A stretch of 13,673 nt of DNA. Source: an uncultured Opitutia bacterium. Its GTDB lineage: Bacteria; Verrucomicrobiota; Verrucomicrobiia; Opitutales; UBA953. Below are positions 1 to 6,354 of the stretch, piece after piece. The first letter of the stretch is position 1. Every line of letters starts with the position of its first letter. Below the pieces are notes generated by a model. That model was not told where the DNA came from. It ran no database searches and saw only the letters and a program-made list of their open reading frames with translations. The DNA lies in NCBI GenBank assembly GCA_937875975.1, contig CALEEU010000053.1:1-13673 (forward strand). The letters are read 5' to 3'. The position numbers were made by a program, and so were the translations under genes.

Positions 1-206
1 TTCGGGTGCAGGGTCTTCACGCGGCCTTCCATGATCTCCGGGAAGCCCGTGTGTTCGCTGACGTCGGTCACCGGCAGGCCGGCGTCGCGCAGCATCTTCG
101 AGGTGCCGCCGGTCGAGAGGAGCTTGTAGCCGTGATCCTTGACGAGGGCCTGGGCGAAGGGCAGGAGGCCGGTCTTGTCGCTGACGGAGAGAAGGGCGAT
201 GGGCAT
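1..206 (-). CDS. purH: PurH N-terminus (AICAR transformylase / IMP cyclohydrolase), partial
   Basis: Bifunctional PurH carries out the last two steps of de novo IMP synthesis: formylation of AICAR and ring closure to IMP, in the cytoplasm. Only the first 68 codons are present. Translation of the minus strand from the ATG at 206-204 gives the start of the IMP cyclohydrolase (MGS-like) domain: SVSDKTG at residues 7-13, STGGTSKML at about 37-45, then HTGFPEIMEGRVKTLHP running to the window edge. These are near-universal PurH motifs, so the identity is firm although about 85-90% of the protein lies outside. The gene is divergent from fabD. The 12 nt upstream of the ATG are pyrimidine-rich with no Shine-Dalgarno, and a long G tract (plus strand) begins right behind them. 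No stop or frameshift is seen in the visible part. Confidence 0.95.
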   Translation of the reverse strand, partial: MPIALLSVSDKTGLLPFAQALVKDHGYKLLSTGGTSKMLRDAGLPVTDVSEHTGFPEIMEGRVKTLHP

Positions 207-217
207 GGTGAAAGAAA

Positions 218-248
218 GGGCTAGGGGTAGGGGGAGGGGGTGGGGTGG
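218..248 (+). repeat. G-rich tract with G-quadruplex pattern in the purH leader
   Basis: Four runs of 4-5 G separated by TA, A and T (224-245), with further G pairs on the right, match a strict intramolecular G-quadruplex pattern. The tract opens with the same TAGGGG unit that builds the 6-mer arms elsewhere in the window, so it may be a degenerate copy of one. It begins 12 nt upstream of the purH ATG. Because purH reads leftwards, the G strand is the template strand. A C-rich stretch at about 423-453 could be a decayed partner arm, but it has no clean 6-mer units. Confidence 0.6.
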
Positions 249-272
249 TCAAGGAAGCAGGAGGAGTCGGTA

Positions 273-396
273 GCGGTTAGCGGTTGGCGGTTAGCGGTTG
301 GGCTGAGGCTTAGGTGCCTGGCGTTCTGAGCCCTGTTTTATCTGGTTCCCATGCTTTTTGCGTTAATCTAACCGCTAACCGCCAGCCGCCAACCGC
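273..396. repeat. Inverted element with 7-mer tandem-repeat arms (GCGGTTR)
   Basis: Left arm 273-300 is exactly four tandem heptamers of the form GCGGTTA or GCGGTTG, alternating. Right arm 369-396 is four heptamers of the complementary form (TAACCGC, TAACCGC, CAGCCGC, CAACCGC). The arms match in inverted orientation at 25 of 28 positions. The 68-nt spacer 301-368 contains no ORF of note; its best internal hairpin is a 4-bp AGGC/GCCT stem. The element fills most of the 248-nt gap between divergent purH and fabD, so any promoters for the two genes lie in or beside it. No transposase and no evident target duplication are visible. Confidence 0.8.
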
Positions 397-454
397 TTGG
401 GCGTTCCGCCTCTCCATCATTGACCCTCCCGCCCTTTTTCCCTCCCTCCTACCA

Positions 455-1363
455 ATGTCCACTGCTCTCCTGTTCTCCGGTCAAGGCGCCCAAGTCGTCG
501 GTATGGGTAAGTCCCTGTATGAAGGTTCGGCCTCCGCCAAGGACCTCTACGACCGTGCCGCCCAGGTGCTGCCGTTCGACCTCCGTCAGGCCTGCTTTGA
601 AGGCCCGGCCGAGCTCCTGACCGAGACCCGGGTCTGCCAGCCCGCCCTTTACGTTCAAGGTTACGCCATCGCCCAGATCCTCAAGGAGCGCGGCAAGCTC
701 AACGACCTCAAGGCCTGCCTGGGGCTCTCCCTCGGCGAACTGACCGCCTACGCTTTCGCCGGCGTCTGGGATTTCGAGACCGGCCTCAAGGTCGTCGCCG
801 AACGCGGTCGCCTGATGCAGCTCGCTTGCGACCAGACCAAGGGCGGCATGGCCGCGGTCATCGGCGGCACGCGCGACGAGATCTTCAAACTCTGCGCCGC
901 GTTCGACATCGACGCCGCGAACTTCAATTGCCCCGGCCAGGTCGTGATCTCCGGCGACGCCGAGAAGGTCGCCCAAGCCGTCGCCCGCGCCAAGGAGTTC
1001 GGCGCCTTCAAGCTCGTGAAGCCCCTCGTCGTCGCTGGTGCCTACCACAGCCGCCTGATGGAGCCCGCTCGCCAAGCCTTCGAAGCCTTCCTGCAGGGCG
1101 TCGAATTCAAGCGCCCCCAAGTCACCGTCTACTCCAACACCACCGGCGGCACGCTCGCCGACCCGGCCGATCTCCGCGCCGCGCTGGTCAAGCAGGTGGT
1201 CTCCTCGGTCCTCTGGGAAGACGACTGCAAGGCCGCGGCTGACACCGGTATCGCCCAGTTCTACGAATGCGGCCCCGGCGGCGTCCTGGCCGGCATGATG
1301 AAGCGCTCCGCACCTACGGCCCCGGTGGCCTCGTTGCACGAGTTCGCCGATATTCCCGCCTAA
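455..1363 (+). CDS. fabD: Malonyl-CoA:ACP transacylase FabD
   Basis: Cytoplasmic enzyme that moves malonyl from CoA to acyl carrier protein, supplying the extender unit for type II fatty acid synthesis. The 302-residue protein has the usual FabD length and motif order: GQGAQ at 9-13, the nucleophile in GLSLGE with Ser92, Arg117 for the malonyl carboxylate, NCPGQVVISG at 158-167, the catalytic His198 in AYHSRLM, and Gln247. The elbow is GLSLGE where E. coli has GHSLGE. I recall this Leu variant from other phyla, so it is unlikely to mean loss of function. I chose ATG 455 because MSTALLFSGQGAQ is the family N-terminus; an open frame extending up to 314 would run through the 7-mer repeat arm. 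No Shine-Dalgarno is visible; the leader is C/T-rich. No other fab genes adjoin it. lepA follows after 74 nt on the same strand. Confidence 0.96.
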   Translation: MSTALLFSGQGAQVVGMGKSLYEGSASAKDLYDRAAQVLPFDLRQACFEGPAELLTETRVCQPALYVQGYAIAQILKERGKLNDLKACLGLSLGELTAYAFAGVWDFETGLKVVAERGRLMQLACDQTKGGMAAVIGGTRDEIFKLCAAFDIDAANFNCPGQVVISGDAEKVAQAVARAKEFGAFKLVKPLVVAGAYHSRLMEPARQAFEAFLQGVEFKRPQVTVYSNTTGGTLADPADLRAALVKQVVSSVLWEDDCKAAADTGIAQFYECGPGGVLAGMMKRSAPTAPVASLHEFADIPA

Positions 1364-1437
1364 AACCCCTTCCGTCTGGGGCTAACGCTGGACAAGCGCC
1401 CCGTCCGCAGTCCTATTAAGCCCTTTCCCCCTTTACC

Positions 1438-3237
1438 GTGTCCTTAGACCACATCCGCAACTTCTGCATCATCGCGCACGTCGACCACGGCAAGACGACC
1501 CTTTCCGACCGCTTGCTCGAGCACACGAAGACGATCGAGAAGCGCCAGATGAAGGAGCAGCTCCTCGACGCGATGGACCTCGAGCGCGAAAAGGGCATCA
1601 CGATCAAGTGCCACCCGGTGACGATGAATTTCACCGCGCCGGACGGTAAGCAGTACATCCTTAATCTCATCGACACCCCGGGACACGTCGACTTCGCCTA
1701 CGAAGTCTCGCGCTCCCTTGCCGCCTGCGAAGGCGCGGTGCTCCTGATCGACGCGTCCCAAGGCGTGGAAGCCCAGACGGTCGCCAATGCCACCCTCGCG
1801 ATGAACCAGGGCCTCGAGATCGTCCCGGTCATCAACAAGGTCGACCTCCCGAGCGCCCGCCCGGAAGAAGCCCGCCGCCAGGTCGAGGATATCCTCACCA
1901 TCCCTGCGCAGGACGCCGTCCTCGCTTCGGGTAAGTCCGGTATCGGTATCGACGAAATCTTCGCTGCGATCATCAAGCGCGTGCCGCCGCCCCGCTGGTC
2001 CGAATACCCGCACCACCGCGCGCTGGTCTTCGACTCCCTCTTCGACTCCTATAAGGGCGTCATCAGCTACGTCCGCGTGTTCTCGGGCACCTTCAAGGCC
2101 GGCCAGACGATCGAGCTGATGTTCAACGGCGTCCGCTCGGTCATCAAGGAAGTCGGCATCTTTTCGCCGAAGATGAAGCCTCAGGACGAACTCGGTCCGG
2201 GTTCCGTCGGCTACATCGTCATCAATATCCGCGAAGTGGCTGACGTGAAGGTCGGCGACACGATCACCCTCGCCAACGACCCGGCCAAGGAGCCCGTCCC
2301 TGGATTCAAGGAAGTCAGCCCGATGGTCTTCAGCGGCATCTACCCGCTCGACACGGCCGACTACGAGAAGCTCAAGACCTCGCTCGCCAAGCTCGCGATC
2401 AACGACTCGTCGCTGACCTATACCGCCGAGAGTTCGAGCGCGTTGGGCTTTGGTTTCCGCTGCGGCTTCCTCGGCCTCCTGCACATGGAGATCGTCCAGG
2501 AGCGGCTCCGTCGCGAGTACGACCTCGACATCCTGTCCACCTACCCCTCGGTCGTTTATAAGGTGTATACCACCGACGGCGTGGAGCACATCCTCGACAA
2601 CCCGGTCGTCATGCCGGACCCGTCCGCCATCGAGCACATCGAGGAGCCGACGATCCGCGCCAACATCCACATCCCGGGCACCTCGATCGGCGACATGCTC
2701 ACGCTCGTCCAGGAGAAGCGCGGCGTCTGCGAACGCACCGAGACCATCGACGGCGACCGCGTCGTCCTCGTCTGCCTCCTGCCGCTCAACGAGATCCTCG
2801 TCGACTTCAACGACCGCATGAAGTCCATCACCCGCGGCTACGGCTCGATGGATTACGAGCTCGGCGAATACGTCACCTCGGACCTCGTGAAGATGGACAT
2901 CCGCGTCAACGAAGAGCCGGTCGACGCCTTCTCGTCGATCGTGCACGCCTCCAAGGCCGAAGGCCGCGGACGCGCGCTCTGCGAGAAGCTCAAGGAACTC
3001 CTCCCGCGCCAGCTTTTCAAGATCGCCATCCAGGCGGCCGTCGGCTCCAAGGTCATCGCCCGCGAGACCATCGGTTCGGTCGGCAAGGACGTGACCGCGA
3101 AGTGCTATGGCGGCGACATCTCCCGTAAGCGCAAGCTCCTCGACAAGCAGAAGGAGGGCAAGAAGCGCATGAAGCAGATCGGCAAGGTCGACATCCCGCA
3201 GGAAGCCTTCATCAAGATCCTCAAGAACGAGGGCTAA
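1438..3237 (+). CDS. lepA: Elongation factor 4 (LepA), GTPase
   Basis: Ribosome-associated translational GTPase (EF-4), proposed to act on stalled or mistranslocated ribosomes or during initiation and assembly. At 599 residues it is full length for the family. Visible motifs: P-loop AHVDHGKT at 13-20, the G2 threonine within EKGITIK at 51-57, DTPGH at 79-83, NKVD at 133-136, GFGFRCGFLGLLHMEI in the domain III/V region, and the LepA-specific C-terminal domain ending with the GGDISRKRKLLDKQKEGKKR block that contacts the tRNA/PTC region. The start is GTG at 1438, giving the family N-terminus MSLDHIRNFCIIAHVDHGKTT; no upstream in-frame start is better. The leader is T/C-rich without a Shine-Dalgarno. 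It precedes lepB by 57 nt, the classic lepA-lepB arrangement known from E. coli. Confidence 0.98.
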   Translation: MSLDHIRNFCIIAHVDHGKTTLSDRLLEHTKTIEKRQMKEQLLDAMDLEREKGITIKCHPVTMNFTAPDGKQYILNLIDTPGHVDFAYEVSRSLAACEGAVLLIDASQGVEAQTVANATLAMNQGLEIVPVINKVDLPSARPEEARRQVEDILTIPAQDAVLASGKSGIGIDEIFAAIIKRVPPPRWSEYPHHRALVFDSLFDSYKGVISYVRVFSGTFKAGQTIELMFNGVRSVIKEVGIFSPKMKPQDELGPGSVGYIVINIREVADVKVGDTITLANDPAKEPVPGFKEVSPMVFSGIYPLDTADYEKLKTSLAKLAINDSSLTYTAESSSALGFGFRCGFLGLLHMEIVQERLRREYDLDILSTYPSVVYKVYTTDGVEHILDNPVVMPDPSAIEHIEEPTIRANIHIPGTSIGDMLTLVQEKRGVCERTETIDGDRVVLVCLLPLNEILVDFNDRMKSITRGYGSMDYELGEYVTSDLVKMDIRVNEEPVDAFSSIVHASKAEGRGRALCEKLKELLPRQLFKIAIQAAVGSKVIARETIGSVGKDVTAKCYGGDISRKRKLLDKQKEGKKRMKQIGKVDIPQEAFIKILKNEG

Positions 3238-3253
3238 GCCCCAATTCGGGCTT
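3236..3253 (+). terminator. Weak hairpin after lepA
   Basis: A 6-bp perfect stem (AAGCCC/GGGCTT) with a 6-nt loop overlaps the lepA stop codon, with only a short T run after it. It could attenuate transcription between lepA and lepB, but the stem is short and the genes may still be cotranscribed. Confidence 0.3.
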
Positions 3254-3294
3254 TCCCTCGGTGGGGTGGCCGTTAGTTTGGCCAGATCCTTCCC

Positions 3295-4638
3295 ATGTCC
3301 TTCTATTATCGACGTAAGCTCCGCAAGATTGGCAAGGCCTTGCTCGAGGCGTCGGAGAAGATTGAGCTCTACCGGGGCGATATCCTGACGAAGGAGGCCC
3401 TCAACGAACAGCTCGAGCTGGCGGATAAGGTACGGGCCGCGTCCAAAGACCGGACGATCGAGCTCACGCAGGTCGAGGTGCTCGTCAATCGGCTCCACGA
3501 AGTACTCGTCCGTAATGGCGGCAAGATCTATCCCCTGACCACCGGCTGCGATTACACCGAGATGGTGGTCATGGCGGCCATCGTGGCGGGCTCGATCCGC
3601 AGCTTCTTCCTGCAGCCCTTCAAGATCCCGACGAACTCCATGTGGCCCACCTACAACGGCATGACCGCCGAGGTGCGCGCCGCCGACGAGCCCGTTCCGA
3701 GCCTGCCCATCCGGCTGCTCGAGAAGGTCCAGTGGACCTGGACCTACGTCATTCCGGCCGAAGCGACCGGCGAAATCGGCATCCCGATCGTGATGCAGCG
3801 CTACGGCGACAACCAGGTCGAGTACGGCCTACGCTCCCGTCAGCGAACCCTCGACGATGGTATCTTCGGCACCGGCATCTGGAAGGGTGCCGCCGATAAG
3901 CATGAGATCCAGGTCGGTAACACGACGCAGTCCGTACTTATGCCGGCGGACTTCGGTTTCGAGACGGTGCTGCTGAAGACGTTCTTTCCCGAAGAGGCCA
4001 AGCTGAAGCTGCCTCGCCAGGATCAGGATCGCTGGCGCGTCGTCTTCGCCAAGGCCTCCCGCGAGGGGCGTATCAAGAGCGGCCCGTTCGGCCCGGTGCT
4101 GATGACCGGCAAGCAGGCGACCGCCGGCCAGACGATGCTCAACTTCGACATCCTCACGGGCGACATGCTCTTCGTGGACCGGATGTCCTATCACTTCGTG
4201 GATCCGTCCCGCGGCGACACGTTCGTCTTCCGGACGAACAATATCCGCGGACTCGACGACCAATACGGCCAACCCTCGCAGAACTATTACGTCAAGCGTC
4301 TCGCTGGCGTCCCTGGGCAGAGACTGCGCGTGGGTGAGAAGGGTGAGCTCTTCGTCGATGGCAAGGTCGTGACCTCGCCTGAGCCGATGGCGCTCAACAG
4401 CCAACGCGCGATGGACAAGGGCTACTACGGCTACCTGCCTGAAGCCGGGGGCGACCGCTACGCGATTCCGCTGCAGCAGGAGTACGCCGTGAAGCCCGGA
4501 CATTATTTCGCGCTAGGGGATAATTCCTCCAACAGCTTTGATTCGCGCGGCTGGGGCGAAGTGCCCGGACAGGACGTCGTCGGTAAGCCGCTCTTCATCC
4601 TGCACCCGTTCACGTCCCATTGGGGCCCTGCTAAATAG
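3295..4638 (+). CDS. lepB: Signal peptidase I with large internal insertion
   Basis: Membrane-bound serine/lysine protease that removes signal peptides from exported preproteins on the outer face of the inner membrane. The 447-residue protein begins with a charged, probably coiled-coil region (about 10-75). A membrane segment follows at about 88-105, then the catalytic serine Ser115 in IPTNSMWPTY. The remaining boxes come much later: LTGDMLFVDRMSY at 287-299, RGDTFVFR at 306-313, the general-base lysine Lys334 in YYVKRLAGVPGQ, and GDNSSNSFDSR at 408-418. About 170 residues separate Ser115 from the next conserved box, far more than in E. coli LepB, where the boxes follow closely. The catalytic dyad and all boxes are intact, so the enzyme should be active. 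Only one clear transmembrane helix is seen. The start follows lepA closely and no Shine-Dalgarno is evident. A 6-mer repeat element begins 2 nt after the stop. Confidence 0.93.
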   Translation: MSFYYRRKLRKIGKALLEASEKIELYRGDILTKEALNEQLELADKVRAASKDRTIELTQVEVLVNRLHEVLVRNGGKIYPLTTGCDYTEMVVMAAIVAGSIRSFFLQPFKIPTNSMWPTYNGMTAEVRAADEPVPSLPIRLLEKVQWTWTYVIPAEATGEIGIPIVMQRYGDNQVEYGLRSRQRTLDDGIFGTGIWKGAADKHEIQVGNTTQSVLMPADFGFETVLLKTFFPEEAKLKLPRQDQDRWRVVFAKASREGRIKSGPFGPVLMTGKQATAGQTMLNFDILTGDMLFVDRMSYHFVDPSRGDTFVFRTNNIRGLDDQYGQPSQNYYVKRLAGVPGQRLRVGEKGELFVDGKVVTSPEPMALNSQRAMDKGYYGYLPEAGGDRYAIPLQQEYAVKPGHYFALGDNSSNSFDSRGWGEVPGQDVVGKPLFILHPFTSHWGPAK

Positions 4639-4640
4639 TT

Positions 4641-4838
4641 TAGGGGTAGGGGCAGGGGTAGGGGTAGGGGTAGGGACGTGATTGCCATCACGTCCGTGGG
4701 CGGACGGACATCATACGGTCGGTGACCTTGCCCGGCTCGACAGTCCTGCCATGGCGAACGGCGGCCATGGCAATGGCCGCCCTGCCTTCGGCATCCCATG
4801 CCTTGCCTACCCCGACCCCTACCCCTATCCCTATCCCT
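4641..4838. repeat. Inverted element with 6-mer tandem-repeat arms (GGGGTA), copy A
   Basis: Left arm 4641-4675 is six tandem TAGGGG-type units (the third is CAGGGG, the last is one G short). Right arm 4808-4838 is five complementary units plus a terminal T, the second being GACCCC and the last two TATCCC. The arms match at about 27 of 31 positions in inverted orientation and enclose a 132-nt spacer. The left arm has more than four runs of four G separated by 2-nt loops, a strong G-quadruplex pattern. The element sits 2 nt after the lepB stop and ends 14 nt before the GNAT start, so it fills this gap. Confidence 0.85.
4675..4781. other. Hairpin cluster in the spacer of element A
   Basis: Three perfect stems with 4-nt loops are visible: an 8-bp stem GACGTGAT/ATCACGTC (4675-4682 with 4687-4694, loop TGCC); a 6-bp stem CGTCCG/CGGACG (4691-4696 with 4701-4706), which overlaps the first and so would compete with it; and a 9-bp stem GGCGGCCAT/ATGGCCGCC (4760-4768 with 4773-4781, loop GGCA). 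The first and last loops are exact complements. None is followed by a T run, so these do not look like ordinary terminators. Confidence 0.7.
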
Positions 4839-4852
4839 GCGTAGCAACCGCC

Positions 4853-5524
4853 ATGTCCTGGAACCTCTACCGCCACTACAAAGGCAACCACTACCTCCGG
4901 CTCGGGGTCGCCGCGTATTCCGAGGATCTCTCGCCGCACGTGGTCTATCGTTGCCTGTATGATAATCCGGAGGCCCGCACGTGGGTCCGCCCGCAGCCGA
5001 TGTTCGAAGGCACGATCGAAGACGGCCGCCCGCGTTTCACGCCGGTGGGTCGGCTCCGTCTGGTGCGGCCGGAAGACCTGCGGACCGTCCTGGCTTTCGG
5101 CTACGACGCGTGGAAGCAGGACAAGACCTTCGAGCAGTATTGCGCCGACAAGGATCAGGATCCGAACCATGTCCGCGGCACGCGTTACCTGCTCGAGGAT
5201 GCGTCCGGCCAGCCGGTCTCCGCATTGAACGTCCTGCGCTTCCGCGAGAGCCTCCTCGGCCTCGCCTCCGTCGCGACCTCGTCCGATCAGCGGGGCAAGG
5301 GCTATGCCTCGTTGCTCTTGCGCGCCGTCATGGAGCTCCATCGCTTCGCCCAGCTCGACACGCGCTTCCTGCTCTTCTCCGAGGTCAAACCGGCCATCTA
5401 CGAACGCCACGGTTTCCGCGTCCTGCCTGCAGAACACCAGCGCTTCCCGAAGTCCCTGGCCATGGCCACCGGCGAGACGCCGCTGACCCCGATCGAAGCG
5501 GAATTCCTGAAGGCCTACTTCTGA
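4853..5524 (+). CDS. DUF1653-GNAT N-acetyltransferase fusion protein
   Basis: A 223-residue protein with two parts. Residues about 4-52 (YRHYKGNHYLRLGVA, then VVYRCLYDN and TWVRPQPMF) match the small DUF1653 domain, usually a stand-alone protein of about 65-75 residues with unknown function. Residues about 68-205 look like a GNAT acetyltransferase that would transfer acetyl from acetyl-CoA to an amine. SSDQRGKGYASLLLRAVM at 143-160 is motif A with the R-G-K-G pyrophosphate loop, and the AIYERHGFRVLP segment at 181-192 is the typical C-terminal strand. The substrate cannot be predicted. I chose ATG 4853 because it starts just before the DUF1653 core; the open frame to 4682 would translate repeat element A. 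The end lies 9 nt from the convergent hydrolase gene, with no terminator between them. Confidence 0.85.
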   Translation: MSWNLYRHYKGNHYLRLGVAAYSEDLSPHVVYRCLYDNPEARTWVRPQPMFEGTIEDGRPRFTPVGRLRLVRPEDLRTVLAFGYDAWKQDKTFEQYCADKDQDPNHVRGTRYLLEDASGQPVSALNVLRFRESLLGLASVATSSDQRGKGYASLLLRAVMELHRFAQLDTRFLLFSEVKPAIYERHGFRVLPAEHQRFPKSLAMATGETPLTPIEAEFLKAYF

Positions 5525-5533
5525 GACGGTGGC

Positions 5534-6349
5534 TTACTTCTTCTTCGGCGTGGCCAGGGCGACCTTCTCGAGCCACTCGGCGACCTTAGGATGCTCGGAC
5601 GCATCGAAGGCGTGGCCGACGCCGGCCATCTCGCTGCCGACGACCGTGGCGCCCTTGGCTTTGAGGGCCTTGGGGAGATGGCTGGTATTGGGCTTATTGG
5701 AGCCCTTCTCGCCGCCCCAGCAGGCGTAGGCGAACTTGCCCTTCAGGTCGGGCAGGGCGCCGAGCGAAGTATAGCCGGTGCCGCCGCCGTCAGCGAAGAG
5801 GAAGATGCCGAAATAATCCGTGAGCTTCGGACGGCCGCTCAAGCGTAGCATGCCGTCGATGGCGTGCGCTCCGTTACTAAAGCCGGCGATGAGCGAGCGC
5901 GACTTATCGAGGTTCGGGATGACCTTTGCGATCTCATCGAGCATGAAGCGCTGGTAGGCCCAGACCTGGGCGTAGTCTCCGACCATGTTCGCCTGCGAAG
6001 GGTTGTTCGCGCCCTTGGGGTAGGGAAGGCCGACGAGGATGAAGTCGCCCGCGGGCAGGAAAGAACCGTTGGGCTGATTGCCGCCTTCGCCACCACCTAG
6101 CCAGACGACGAGCGGGTATTTCTTCGCCGGATCGAAGTCCGCCGGGAGTTTCAGGTGACAGGCTGCGAGGGCACCGTGGCGATCCACGGTCAGCTCCGGG
6201 AAATCAAATCGTAGCTTGGCCCCGGGCGTGACCTGCGCCTTGAGCTCCGCCCGCGGGATGGGCTTGGCTGCGGCAGGTGCGGTCGCCTTATCCTGCGCCT
6301 GCAGTCCGAGGCTTATCGCGAGCAGGAGGCAGAGGCGGACGAGGTTCAT
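5534..6349 (-). CDS. Secreted alpha/beta-hydrolase, PHB-depolymerase/esterase-like
   Basis: A 271-residue predicted exported hydrolase. The N-terminus MNLVRLCLLLAISLGLQA is a good Sec signal peptide, with likely cleavage after residue 18, followed by a short Ala/Pro/Lys linker. The mature part has the alpha/beta-hydrolase plan: VVWLGGGEGGN at 81-91 resembles the HGGG-type oxyanion segment but lacks the His. The nucleophile elbow GFSNGA carries Ser158, and GVGHAFD carries a likely catalytic His246. The acid is not obvious (Glu214 or a nearby Asp). The overall look is that of PHB depolymerase- or feruloyl-esterase-like proteins, so an ester substrate is likely but its identity is unknown. It starts 5 nt after the menD stop, so the two are probably cotranscribed. 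It converges on the DUF1653-GNAT gene. Confidence 0.78.
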   Translation of the reverse strand: MNLVRLCLLLAISLGLQAQDKATAPAAAKPIPRAELKAQVTPGAKLRFDFPELTVDRHGALAACHLKLPADFDPAKKYPLVVWLGGGEGGNQPNGSFLPAGDFILVGLPYPKGANNPSQANMVGDYAQVWAYQRFMLDEIAKVIPNLDKSRSLIAGFSNGAHAIDGMLRLSGRPKLTDYFGIFLFADGGGTGYTSLGALPDLKGKFAYACWGGEKGSNKPNTSHLPKALKAKGATVVGSEMAGVGHAFDASEHPKVAEWLEKVALATPKKK

Positions 6350-6354
6350 CAGTC

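Noticed and set aside
314..454. 47-codon upstream extension of fabD
   Set aside because: It would translate the right heptamer arm and put residues before the conserved FabD N-terminus; ATG 455 fits the family.
1444..3498. 684-codon open frame antisense to lepA
   Set aside because: A shadow of strong GC bias at third positions in lepA; its translation is low-complexity (rich in D, E, R, L) and has no family motifs, while the plus-strand frame is a complete LepA.
4641..4838. Classical MITE with target-site duplication
   Set aside because: I could not find matching direct repeats flanking this or the other elements, so insertion by a DDE transposase is not supported by the sequence.
4682..4852. 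57-codon upstream extension of the DUF1653-GNAT gene
   Set aside because: It runs through the spacer and right arm of repeat element A; the family-like start is ATG 4853.
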